Positions 35,221 to 43,042 of a stretch of DNA of 64,000 bases are shown here, piece after piece. The stretch is from Bisbaumannia sp015645095 (GTDB lineage Bacteria; Pseudomonadota; Gammaproteobacteria; Pseudomonadales; Halomonadaceae): NCBI GenBank assembly GCA_036871055.1, contig CP141893.1, positions 2,666,001-2,730,000 of the forward strand, given 5' to 3'. A program made the position numbers and the translations under genes. Each line of letters starts with the position of its first letter. Position 1 is the first letter of the stretch. Below the pieces are notes generated by a model, which ran no database searches, had not been told where the DNA came from, and saw nothing but the letters and a program-made list of their open reading frames with translations.

Positions 35221-35310
35221 GGCATCCTCCAGATCAACAGGAGTTGCCAGTGTGATCGACGCCGCTCAGCTCAAGAAGATGGGGTTCGTGGATCGCTTAC
35301 GAATAAGTTG

Positions 35311-35342
35311 AAAAAGCCCTCCTTCCGCGCGGAAGGAGGGCT
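35311..35342 (-). terminator. Intrinsic terminator of the btuB-btuFCD transcript
   Basis: The perfect arms AGCCCTCCTTCC/GGAAGGAGGGCT are followed on the minus strand by TTTTT. It lies beyond btuD at the IS66 boundary and is oriented to end transcripts coming from btuB. Confidence 0.75.
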
Positions 35343-35851
35343 AAGGTCATGCAACAAGCTGCCTGGCCAAAGCCATCTCGACGGAATCACCATCCGTGTT
35401 GAGGGCATCTAGATGTGATCTCTCGCCCTCCACGCTAGGTTGAAAAGGCTTGTCGGGGTGCACCCAAGCGCTGGCTTGCCAAGATCGTCGGTCTGAGGGG
35501 CGCTCAGCCGATGGATTCCTTATCGGCGCTTGGTGGGTGGGGTGGGGCCATGTCTCCCACTGTCTGTACCCGAGCAGGGCCAGATGCGCGGCTCGTCCCT
35601 CCACTCCGACAAGCCTTCTCACTATTGCCCGTTCTGGGTCTCCTTCAAACATACAAGCGCGGCGGTCCGGCGTCCCGGTTCCGCGCGATATCGGCCGCAG
35701 GGCGATCCTGACCGGCACCCAAGGGCGACTGCGTCGCCCAATCGTTCGGGGAACCCGAACTCCCACAACCCCAGAGCCTCTCCCAGCACCAGTGGCCAAC
35801 CAGGCCCACTATGGGAATAGCTACCCAGCCTACCTGTAAGTGCGATGAACC
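35343..35851. other. Gene-free stretch between btuD and the IS66 element
   Basis: Apart from the REP unit at 35713-35768 nothing recognisable is found. A 150-codon minus-strand frame (35347-35799) runs through the REP hairpins and has no family features, so it is not called. The area may be decayed coding DNA. Confidence 0.5.
35713..35768 (-). repeat. REP-like palindromic repeat C
   Basis: On the minus strand it reads TTGTGGGAG, hairpin TTCGGG-TTCC-CCGAA, CGATTGG, hairpin GGGCGAC-GCA-GTCGCCC, CTTGGGTGCC. This matches the repeats near 16138 and 30598. Confidence 0.75.
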
Positions 35852-36619
35852 TTATTTCAGGGGCACGAAGACCGGGGCCCCGTCGACCCAGGCGGTGGCC
35901 AGGCGCTGGCCGTAGAGCCGTTCCAGGGCCGCGGGCTCCAGCATGGCCTCCGCCGGGCCCCAGCACGCCTCGCCGCCCGGGTAGAGCAGCAGCAGGTGGT
36001 CGCACCAGCGGGCGGCCAGGTTGAGGTCGTGCAGGCACATCATCACCGCCCTGCCCTGGCGGGCCTCGCCGGCGAGCAGCGCCATGACTTCGGTCTGGTG
36101 GTGCAAGTCGAGGTGGTTGGTGGGCTCGTCGGCAAGCCACAAGGCCGGGGCCTGGGTCAGCACCGTGGCGATGGCCAGGCGCTGGCGCTCGCCGCCGGAG
36201 AGGGTCCCCACCAGGCGGTCGGCCAGGTGGGCGATATCGAGCCGCTCCAGGGCCGCCTCGGCCAGGCGCAGCTCCTCGGCCCCCTCCATCTGCCAGGGCG
36301 AGAGGTAGGGGTGGCGGCCGATCAGGGCGGTCTCGCGCACCGTGGCGGGGAAACCATCATGGCGCTCCTGGAAGACCAGCCCCAGCTGGCGCGCCACCCG
36401 GCGACGGCCCAACGCCGCCAGCGGCCGGTCGTCGAGGCGCACCTGCCCCGAACGCGGGGCCCTGAGGCCGGCCAGGGTATGCAGCAGCGTCGTCTTGCCG
36501 GCGCCATTGGGCCCCAGCACGCCCCACACCTGGCCCGGCTCGATGCACACGTCGAGGGCCCGGCCGTCGCCACGCCCGGGAATATCGATCACCAACTGGC
36601 GGGCCTCGAGACGGCTCAT
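35852..36619 (-). CDS. btuD: Vitamin B12 importer ATPase BtuD
   Basis: This 255-residue ABC ATPase has Walker A GPNGAGKTT (about residues 35-43), Q-loop FQERHDGFPATV, signature LSGGERQRLA, Walker B LWLADEPTNHLD and H-loop CLHDLNLAARW. The ATG at 36619 shares one base with the btuC stop. With BtuC and BtuF it forms the corrinoid importer of the inner membrane. The gene order btuB-btuF-btuC-btuD under a cobalamin riboswitch makes the assignment strong. Confidence 0.92.
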   Translation of the reverse strand: MSRLEARQLVIDIPGRGDGRALDVCIEPGQVWGVLGPNGAGKTTLLHTLAGLRAPRSGQVRLDDRPLAALGRRRVARQLGLVFQERHDGFPATVRETALIGRHPYLSPWQMEGAEELRLAEAALERLDIAHLADRLVGTLSGGERQRLAIATVLTQAPALWLADEPTNHLDLHHQTEVMALLAGEARQGRAVMMCLHDLNLAARWCDHLLLLYPGGEACWGPAEAMLEPAALERLYGQRLATAWVDGAPVFVPLK

Positions 36620-37587
36620 CACTGGCTCCGATAAAGCAGGTAAAGAAAGGTCGGCACCCCCAGCAGGGCGGTGATCACCCCCACCGGCAGCTGCTCGGGG
36701 GCGATCATCGTGCGCGCCAGGGTGTCCGCCAGCAGCAGCAGGGTGCCGCCGGCCAGGGCGCAGGCGGGCAGGATCAGCCGCTGATCGTTGCCCAGCAGCA
36801 GGCGCAGCATATGCGGCACCACCAGGCCGACGAAGCCGATGCTGCCGGCGCTGGTTACCGCCATGGCGGTCAGGGCGCTGGCCCCCAGGTAGATGCCCCA
36901 CTCCAGGCGGCGTACCGAGACGCCGAGGGCGGCGGCCTGCAGGGGCCCCCGGGCCAGCACATTGAGGCTGCGCCCCAGCGGCATGACCAGCAGGCAGACC
37001 ACCAGCAGCAGGGCCAGCGGCGGCCAGGGCGCACGGGCATAGGCGAGGTCCCCCATCAGCCAGTAGAGCATGCCGGGCAGGCGGTCGGCGGGGGTCACCG
37101 CCAGCATCAGGGTGATCATCGCCCCCCAGCCGGCCGCCACCACCACCCCGGTGAGCAGCAGCCGCGCCGGGGTCCAGCCGCCGCGACCATGGGCCAGGCC
37201 GAACACCAGCAGGGTCGAGAGCAGCGCCCCGGCGAAGGCACCGCCGGAGACCACCAGGCCGCCGACGCCCGCCAGCATGGCGGCCAGGGCCCCCACCGAG
37301 GCGCCCCCGGAGAGCCCCAGCACATAGGGGTCGGCCAGGGGGTTGCGCAGCAGCACCTGCATCAGGGCGCCGGCCACGGCGAGCAGCCCGCCCACCGCGA
37401 AGGCGGAGAGCGAGCGGGGCAGGCGCAGCTCGAGGATCAGGGTCTGGGCCAGCGGGCTGCCCTGGCCGCGCAGGACGGCGAGGATCTCGCCCGGTGGCAG
37501 GGTCACGCTGCCCAGTGCCACCGACAGGATCAGGGCCGCCAGGGCGGCCAGGGCCAGGCCCCCCAGGGGGCGCGCCAGGGTCACCAT
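36619..37587 (-). CDS. btuC: Vitamin B12 importer permease BtuC
   Basis: This 322-residue FecCD-type permease has about ten membrane helices. Motifs RLPRSLSAFAVGGLLAVAG, LLRNPLADPYVLGLSGGAS and GFVGLVVPHMLRLLLG are present. The ATG at 37587 shares one base with the btuF stop; the frame extends upstream only by reading btuF in another frame. It is distinct from the second permease at 13951-15018. Confidence 0.92.
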   Translation of the reverse strand: MVTLARPLGGLALAALAALILSVALGSVTLPPGEILAVLRGQGSPLAQTLILELRLPRSLSAFAVGGLLAVAGALMQVLLRNPLADPYVLGLSGGASVGALAAMLAGVGGLVVSGGAFAGALLSTLLVFGLAHGRGGWTPARLLLTGVVVAAGWGAMITLMLAVTPADRLPGMLYWLMGDLAYARAPWPPLALLLVVCLLVMPLGRSLNVLARGPLQAAALGVSVRRLEWGIYLGASALTAMAVTSAGSIGFVGLVVPHMLRLLLGNDQRLILPACALAGGTLLLLADTLARTMIAPEQLPVGVITALLGVPTFLYLLYRSQ

Positions 37588-38477
37588 CAGGGACTCGCCT
37601 CGCGACGAGACCGGGCCACCTCGAGCTTCTCGCAGAAGAGCCGGCTGCCCTCCAGCAGGCGCGGCGTGGGGCGCTGGATCAGCGAGGGCGGCACGAAGAA
37701 GAGGTTGTCCCGGGCCACGGCGGTGAGCGCCGGATACTGCTCCCAATGAGTCAGCCAGGCGCGGTTCTCCTCGCCCATGCCGCCGGCGAGGATCGCCTCG
37801 GGGTCGGCGGCCAGCACCGCCTCCTCGTCGAGGCGCGGCACCAGCCGGTCGAGCTCGCCGAAGACATTGACGCCGCCGCACAGGGAGAGCACCTGGCCGA
37901 TCAGGTGGTCGTCGTTGATGGTCATCAGCGGCTCGTCCCATACCTGGTAGAAGACCGACAGCGGCGCGGCATTCGCGTAGCGCTCGGCGAGTTCCGCCAT
38001 GCCGTCGCGAAAGCGCGCCGCCTCGACCTCCCCCGCCGCCTCGCTGCCGGCCAGGCGCGAGAGGCGTTCGATGGCCGTGGCCACGCCCTCGAGGGTGCGT
38101 GGCTCGATATAGAAGACCGGCAGGCCCAGGGCCTCGAGGGTCTCGAGCTGCTCCGCCGGGTTGCCGGTGACCCAGCCGATCACCAGGTCGGGAGCGAGCG
38201 CCAGCAGCCGCTCCAGGTCGACCCGGGTATGGCTGCCCACCGAGGCCACCTGGCGGGCCTCCGGGGGATAGTCGCTATAGGCCACCACGGCGACGACCCG
38301 CTCGCCGGCCCCGGCGGCATAGACCAGCTCGGTGGCCCCCGGCGACAGGGCGGCGATACGCTCGGCGGGGGCCGGCAGGCACACCTCCCGGCCCCGATCA
38401 TCGACGGCGCAGCGCTCGCCGGCCTGAACCGCGCCCGCAAGGAGCAGCGCCAGGGCTGCCAGCAGTCGCTTACCCAT
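37587..38477 (-). CDS. btuF: Periplasmic cobalamin-binding protein BtuF
   Basis: This 296-residue protein has a signal peptide (MGKRLLAALALLLAGAVQA) and classic BtuF features: RIAALSPGATELVYAAGAGERVV, AYSDYPPEARQVASVG, LLALAPDLVIGW, then VFYQVWDEPLMTI and a DNLFFVPPSLIQRPTPRLLEG tail. It delivers corrinoids from BtuB to BtuCD. The gene abuts btuB (shared base at 38477), which ties outer- and inner-membrane steps to one transcript. Confidence 0.93.
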   Translation of the reverse strand: MGKRLLAALALLLAGAVQAGERCAVDDRGREVCLPAPAERIAALSPGATELVYAAGAGERVVAVVAYSDYPPEARQVASVGSHTRVDLERLLALAPDLVIGWVTGNPAEQLETLEALGLPVFYIEPRTLEGVATAIERLSRLAGSEAAGEVEAARFRDGMAELAERYANAAPLSVFYQVWDEPLMTINDDHLIGQVLSLCGGVNVFGELDRLVPRLDEEAVLAADPEAILAGGMGEENRAWLTHWEQYPALTAVARDNLFFVPPSLIQRPTPRLLEGSRLFCEKLEVARSRREASP

Positions 38478-40324
38478 TAGCCACCGAAGTGCAGGCTAAG
38501 GAAGGCGGCGCGACCGGCATTGAGGTAGTCATCACCGTCGAAAAATCTCGCCGTGACATACTCCTTATCCAAAGCATTCTCCAGGGTTAGGCGGGCCGAC
38601 CACAGGGGCGCGAACTCCCAGCCGGCGCGCAGATTGACCAGGCCGAAGCCGGCAAGCCGTTCTTCGTTGGCGGCATCGTCATAGCGGTGATTCTGCACGA
38701 CCCAGGAGCCCCCCAGGGACCAGTCGCCCAGCGCACGATCGGCATCCAGACGCAGACTCTGTGACGCGCGTCGGGCCAGCCGGTTACCGGTCTCGCGATC
38801 CTCCGGATCGGTATAGGTCAGGGCCGCGGCCAGGTTCCAGTCGGCAACCTCGGCACCAGCGGAAAGCTCGACGCCGCGAATCCGCGTAGTCGGCACATTC
38901 GTTGCTCCGCCATTCTGTCCAGAAATCAGGTTGTCGATATCACTCTGATATAGCGCCAGATCCCAGAAATAGTGGCGATACTGACCACGAGCACCGAGTT
39001 CATAGGACGTCGACGTCTCGGCCTCTAGGTCAGGGTTACCAAACCCCGGCCAGTAGAGCTGATTAAACGTCGGTGCCTTGAAGGCAGTGCCATAACTGGC
39101 CCTCAAGGTATGGTAGGCGTCCAGGTCATAGCCCAGGGCCAGGCTGCCGGTTACCTCTTCACCATAGGCTTGGTTATCGTCATATCGCAGGCTGGCCTGT
39201 ACCGCGAAGGGAGAGAAATCGAGCAGTGCTTGGGTAAAGATGGCCTTGTTATCCCGCCCCTCTACGTCGTAGGGCCCATCCCAAGGCATGCTTCCCGTAA
39301 TGCTGCCTGCAACGCTATCGTTCAGGTACTCAGCACCGACGATAAACTCATGGGCACCTGCGCCAAGCGTATTTTCCCAGCGAGCGGTTCGCGTCTGCGT
39401 ATCGAGAATGGAGTCATAGAAGTGGTTGTCGCTCTCATCACGCGCCTCGCTCAGGGTCAAGCGACTCCGCCAGTTGGCAGTGACTGGTAGCTCACCGTAG
39501 ATCCCCGCCACTTGCTGAACATAATCCGTCGTAGCCAGGGAACCGCTCTCGTCGTACTCGGTAGTTCCCCGGGCCCGCAGCGCCAGCACCCCCACCTCGG
39601 CGCCGTTATCGAAGGTGTGAGAGAGCCGCACCAGGCCCGAGGTATTGTCATAGCCCTTGTCGTCACCGCCGCGGCGCACCGGCTGCCCATCGGTTTCGAA
39701 GCGGCTACCGGCGAAGTAGTAGCGGGTGCCGCCGCTGCTGCCGGCGAGGCTGGCGCTATAACGCTGGGTATCGAAGGAGCCGCCGCCCACCGAGATGCGT
39801 GGCGTCGGCGCCCCCGCCTCGCCCTCGGGCGTAAAGAGCTGAATGACGCCGCCCATGGCATCGGCGCCATAGAGGCTGCCGCGGGGGCCGCGGACGATCT
39901 CGGCACGCTGGAACAGCCGCGGATCGAGGAATTGCCAGGCGGCACTGCCCAGCGTCGCCGAGCGCAGGCGAATGCCATCGATCAGCAGTACATTCTGGTC
40001 GCTGTTGGTACCACGGAGAAAGACGCTGCTGTTCTTGCCGAAGCTGCCACTGGTGGAGACATCCACCCCGGGCTGGCCACGAAACAGGTCGGTGAGGCTG
40101 GTGGGGTCCTGGCGGCGCAGGGTCGCCTCGTCCAGCACGGTCACCGAGGCCAGCGATTCGTCGGCGGTGCGCGGCGCCAGGGTGGCGGTCACCACCAGGG
40201 GGTTCAGGGTCTGGAGCGAGTCGTTGTCGCCGGACGTGGCGGCGATCGCCTGGGAGAGCGGTGCTAGCGGCAAGGCGGCAACGGCCAGGGTCGCCAGGCC
40301 ACGGGGGGAGAAGGAAGTCGTCAT
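38477..40324 (-). CDS. btuB: TonB-dependent cobalamin receptor BtuB
   Basis: This 615-residue outer-membrane receptor has a signal peptide (residues 1-28), a TonB-box-like LVVTATLA near residue 43, a plug domain (LRRQDPTSLTDLFRGQPGV, NVLLIDGIRL, RAEIVRGPRGSLYGADAMGGVI) and a 22-strand barrel rich in aromatic girdles. The start is ATG 40324, downstream of a cobalamin riboswitch. The C-terminus ends HFGG rather than with the terminal Phe usual in outer-membrane proteins, a small oddity. It takes up cobalamin for the BtuFCD system that follows. Confidence 0.93.
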   Translation of the reverse strand: MTTSFSPRGLATLAVAALPLAPLSQAIAATSGDNDSLQTLNPLVVTATLAPRTADESLASVTVLDEATLRRQDPTSLTDLFRGQPGVDVSTSGSFGKNSSVFLRGTNSDQNVLLIDGIRLRSATLGSAAWQFLDPRLFQRAEIVRGPRGSLYGADAMGGVIQLFTPEGEAGAPTPRISVGGGSFDTQRYSASLAGSSGGTRYYFAGSRFETDGQPVRRGGDDKGYDNTSGLVRLSHTFDNGAEVGVLALRARGTTEYDESGSLATTDYVQQVAGIYGELPVTANWRSRLTLSEARDESDNHFYDSILDTQTRTARWENTLGAGAHEFIVGAEYLNDSVAGSITGSMPWDGPYDVEGRDNKAIFTQALLDFSPFAVQASLRYDDNQAYGEEVTGSLALGYDLDAYHTLRASYGTAFKAPTFNQLYWPGFGNPDLEAETSTSYELGARGQYRHYFWDLALYQSDIDNLISGQNGGATNVPTTRIRGVELSAGAEVADWNLAAALTYTDPEDRETGNRLARRASQSLRLDADRALGDWSLGGSWVVQNHRYDDAANEERLAGFGLVNLRAGWEFAPLWSARLTLENALDKEYVTARFFDGDDYLNAGRAAFLSLHFGG

Positions 40325-40454
40325 GGGGTGTCCCTTGCTCGCCGTGCTCACCCGCACGGCGTCATGCGTTATGGTGGCCGGGACACGGCGGAAAGGACAG
40401 GAAAGGCGCCACAAGGCCCCCAGCCTGGCGTCGCCCACCGCGACACGGCATGCC

Positions 40455-40672
40455 TCTCCAGGCCGGTCTCCGGGCTGACGAGTGAAGGCCTAGGCCCGGG
40501 GGCCAGGCTAAGCACCTTCCGCACCGCCGTCTTCCCATGCCAAGCGGCACAGTGACGTTATGGCGGTGTTTGACTCGATCACCGTTGCGGGGGCAGCGTC
40601 GGAATGGCGGCAAGGCCGTGCACCGACTTCCCGTTTACCTGGTAGAAATGGCTTCCACCAGCACCTGAGAGT
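40455..40672 (-). promoter_or_regulatory. Cobalamin riboswitch upstream of btuB
   Basis: On the minus strand the aptamer blocks run GGTGCTGGTGGAAGCC, GACGCTGCCCCCGCAACGG (about 40582-40600), GTCACTGTGCCGC, CATGGGAAGACGG and CAGCCCGGAGACCGGCC (40461-40477). About 130 nt of leader separate it from the btuB start. It should reduce expression of btuB-btuF-btuC-btuD when adenosylcobalamin is plentiful. The remainder of the 379-bp interval to the next gene holds its promoter. Confidence 0.94.
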
Positions 40673-40703
40673 GCGCGTAAGCTAGCAATCCACCAGGCAA
40701 AGG

Positions 40704-41696
40704 TCAATTTGTCGCGGCCAGCGGCTCGGGACGCTGGGCGTAGCGCTGGGCCAGGATGGCGCAGACGATCAGCTGGATCTGGTGGAAGAGCATGATCGGC
40801 AGCAGCATGGGCCCCAGGGCACTGCCGGCGAAGAGCACCTGGGCCATGGGCACCCCGGTGGCCAGGCTCTTCTTGGAGGCGCCGAAGACGATGGTGATCT
40901 CGTCCTCCTTGCTGAAGCCCAGCCCCCGGGCCAGGGCCGTGGTCAGCACCAGCACCAGGGCCAGCAGCACGCAGCAGGCCAGGATCAGCGCCAGCAGCGG
41001 GCCGAGTCCCACGGTCTGCCAGAGCCCACCCACCACCGAGGCACTGAAGGCGGTATAGACCACCAGCAGGATGGAGCTCTGATCCACCTTGCTCAGCCAG
41101 GGGCGATTGCGGGCCACCCAGTCGCCGATCCAGGGCCGCGCCAGGTGCCCCAGCACGAAGGGCAGCAGCAGTTGCAGGCTGATCTTGAGCACCGCCTCGC
41201 CGGCGTTGTAGCCCTCGCCGGTGGCCTGGATGCCCATGATCAGCATCACCAGCAGGGGGGTGGCCAGGATGCCGATCAGGCTGGAGGCGGAAGCGTTGCA
41301 GATCGCCGCCGGCACATTGCCCCGGGCCAGGGAGTTGAAGGCGATGGCGGACTGCACCGTGCCGGGCAGCACGCAGAGGTAGAGCATGCCGAGGGTCAGG
41401 GGCGTGCCCAGCCAGGGCTCCATCAGCGGCCGCCCCAGCACCCCGAGCAGCGGGAAGGCGACGAAGGTGAAGCCGAACACCACCAGGTGCAGGCGCCAGT
41501 GGGTGGCGCCGCTGATGATCGCCTGGCGGGAGAGCTTGGCGCCATGCATAAAGAACAGCAGGGCGATGGCCGCCACGGTCAGCCCCTCGAAGAAGGGCAC
41601 CCCGCGCCCCTGGGCCGGCAGCACGCTGGCCAGGATCACCACCCCCACCAGGGTCAGGGTAAAGTTATCGACCCACCGTCGTAATTGTCCCAGCAT
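40704..41696 (-). CDS. Bile acid:sodium symporter family protein (YfeH-like)
   Basis: This 330-residue membrane protein has about nine or ten helices. The pattern LFFMHGAKLSRQAI near residue 52, LCVLPGTVQSAIAFNSLARGN near 106 and FGASKKSLATGVPMA near 272 identifies the YfeH subgroup of the BASS superfamily. Substrate is unknown; it is probably an organic anion taken up with Na+. It ends just upstream of the btuB riboswitch and shows no clear functional link to cobalamin. The 251 bp between its start and the next gene hold no gene. Confidence 0.88.
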   Translation of the reverse strand: MLGQLRRWVDNFTLTLVGVVILASVLPAQGRGVPFFEGLTVAAIALLFFMHGAKLSRQAIISGATHWRLHLVVFGFTFVAFPLLGVLGRPLMEPWLGTPLTLGMLYLCVLPGTVQSAIAFNSLARGNVPAAICNASASSLIGILATPLLVMLIMGIQATGEGYNAGEAVLKISLQLLLPFVLGHLARPWIGDWVARNRPWLSKVDQSSILLVVYTAFSASVVGGLWQTVGLGPLLALILACCVLLALVLVLTTALARGLGFSKEDEITIVFGASKKSLATGVPMAQVLFAGSALGPMLLPIMLFHQIQLIVCAILAQRYAQRPEPLAATN

Positions 41697-41947
41697 CTCA
41701 GCTCCACTTATTGAAAAACAGTTCCATATTCTATTACGTCCCGAGGCGGCCCAGACAAGCGACTTTAGCCAAGCCCTTAGGCAATCCAGTTATTACCTTT
41801 TCCGCTGAAGGCCCGGGGCTATCCTGGCGGTCAGGCCGCCGCGGGGCGCTGTAAACCCTTCCCTGGGAGCTACTTTTGCCATCCCTGGCAAAAAACCCCC
41901 GCGGCGTCCTGCCCCCAGCGCCCCTCAGCCATTCCATCTGCAAGGCT

Positions 41948-42358
41948 TTAGCCAAGCCTTCTTAGCAAGCCGTGCCAGACGTAGTAGACCGCCTCGGCCC
42001 GGGCCGCGGCGTCCTGGGCCAGCCAGCCGTTGAGGTCGCGCAGGCGCCGCTGGCGGCGCGACAGGGGCACGAGGCCCCGCCCCATCTCCTCGAGGATCAG
42101 GGTGATGGACGCCCCCGTCCGGCGCTCTGCGTCCCGCAGGGCGTCCATGGCCTGGGCGAGGCGCGCCCGCAGGCGGTCGTTATCGGCCTCGCCTGCCAAC
42201 TGGGCGGCGATCCACGGCGCCCAGCCATCGATCACCAGGTCTCCGGCGGGCGGCGGGCCTTCGAGGAGGCTTGCGGCCTCGAGCCAGCGCGGCGCCCCGC
42301 CCCAGCTCCTTACCGCGTCGCGCTTGCCGGCGTGGGTACCGCCGATGACCACTCGCAT
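41948..42358 (-). CDS. Short CobU-like P-loop protein
   Basis: This 136-residue protein resembles a shortened adenosylcobinamide kinase. It starts MRVVIGGTHAGKRDAV, where CobU has GGARSGKSDYA. It contains ITLILEEMGRGLVPLSRR followed by LRDLNGWLAQDAAARAEAVYYV, matching the CobU segment VSNE-G-G-VP...FRDL-G-LNQ..A..A. It lacks about 40 residues of the middle region, and the DCLTLW motif is changed to IDGWAPW. It overlaps cobC by 49 bp, which is long but needed to keep the P-loop. A true CobU is encoded at 43846-44382, so this paralogue may have a different substrate or a regulatory role. Confidence 0.75.
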   Translation of the reverse strand: MRVVIGGTHAGKRDAVRSWGGAPRWLEAASLLEGPPPAGDLVIDGWAPWIAAQLAGEADNDRLRARLAQAMDALRDAERRTGASITLILEEMGRGLVPLSRRQRRLRDLNGWLAQDAAARAEAVYYVWHGLLRRLG

Positions 42359-43023
42359 CGCCAGGCGCCTCCGTGTCGAATGAAGTGGAAGTGGCGCCCC
42401 TCCGCCTGGGTGACGCCGGCGGCCCAGAAGTCGATGGCCTCGAAGCGCCGACGCAGCTCCCGCAGCACCCCGCCATGGGTCACCACCAGGGCGCGGTATG
42501 CGCCGCCCTCCTTCCCGCCCTCCTTGGCCTCGGCATCCCAGGTCAGCTCACGCCACCAGGCGTCGAGCCGTGCGCGCAGCTCGCCGGCGGACTCGCCCCC
42601 GGGGGGCGGTTGCTCGCCCCGGGCGTCGATCCAGGCCCGGTAACCGGGGTCCGACTCGAGCTCGGCGTAGCACTTGCCCTCGTAGGCGCCGAAATTCAGC
42701 TCCCGCAGCCGGGCATCGAAGCGCGGCTCGGGCTGAGACTCGGGGCGGGTCTCGGAATGGGTCTCGGGGCGGGTCTCGGAACAGGGTGTCGCGCCAGGCA
42801 GGGCCAGGTGTGCCAGGGTCTGGCGACAGCGCGTCAGGTCGCTGCAGTGGATGGCATCCCACTCCCCCTGCTGCTCGAGCCACCAGGCCCTCAGGCGCTC
42901 GAGCCCCGGGCGGGCCGCCTCGAGATCCAGGGGAATGTCCCGGTGGCCCTGGTAGCGGCCGCTCCGGTTCCAGGCGGTCAGGCCGTGGCGCACCACAACC
43001 AGGGTCAGGCTAGGCGATGACAT
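42310..43023 (-). CDS. cobC: Alpha-ribazole-phosphate phosphatase-like histidine phosphatase CobC
   Basis: This 237-residue histidine phosphatase has catalytic motif VVRHGLTAWNRSGRYQGHRD (residues 10-29), SDLTRCRQTL, LRELNFGAYEGK and the second catalytic His in VVTHGGVLREL. In the cob context it probably removes the 5'-phosphate of alpha-ribazole or of adenosylcobalamin phosphate. Residues about 81-100 are a low-complexity insert with repeated SETRPE units not usual in the family. It precedes the short CobU-like gene with a 49-bp overlap. Confidence 0.85.
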   Translation of the reverse strand: MSSPSLTLVVVRHGLTAWNRSGRYQGHRDIPLDLEAARPGLERLRAWWLEQQGEWDAIHCSDLTRCRQTLAHLALPGATPCSETRPETHSETRPESQPEPRFDARLRELNFGAYEGKCYAELESDPGYRAWIDARGEQPPPGGESAGELRARLDAWWRELTWDAEAKEGGKEGGAYRALVVTHGGVLRELRRRFEAIDFWAAGVTQAEGRHFHFIRHGGAWRCEWSSAVPTPASATR

Positions 43024-43042
43024 GCGAATCCCTCCTGTCGTC

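Larger units (their letters stand above)
32979..35300 (-). mobile_element. IS66-family insertion sequence, complete
   Basis: The 2322-bp element is bounded by GTAAGCGATCCACGAAC inverted repeats; the GTAA start is typical of the family. It carries tnpA, tnpB and tnpC on the minus strand. The 8-bp flanks do not match each other: CTATCCAT lies on the left (32971-32978) and GAATAAGT on the right (35301-35308). The left flank is instead the reverse complement of the octamer next to the IS66 fragment at 11313. Confidence 0.93.

Noticed and set aside
35347..35799. A 150-codon minus-strand frame between btuD and IS66
   Set aside because: It passes through REP hairpins, has no ribosome-binding site and no family motifs.
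42724..42783. Short tandem repeats considered as a CRISPR-like or minisatellite array
   Set aside because: The repeats are 9-12 bp, in frame within the cobC-like gene, and have no spacers; they are a coding low-complexity insert.
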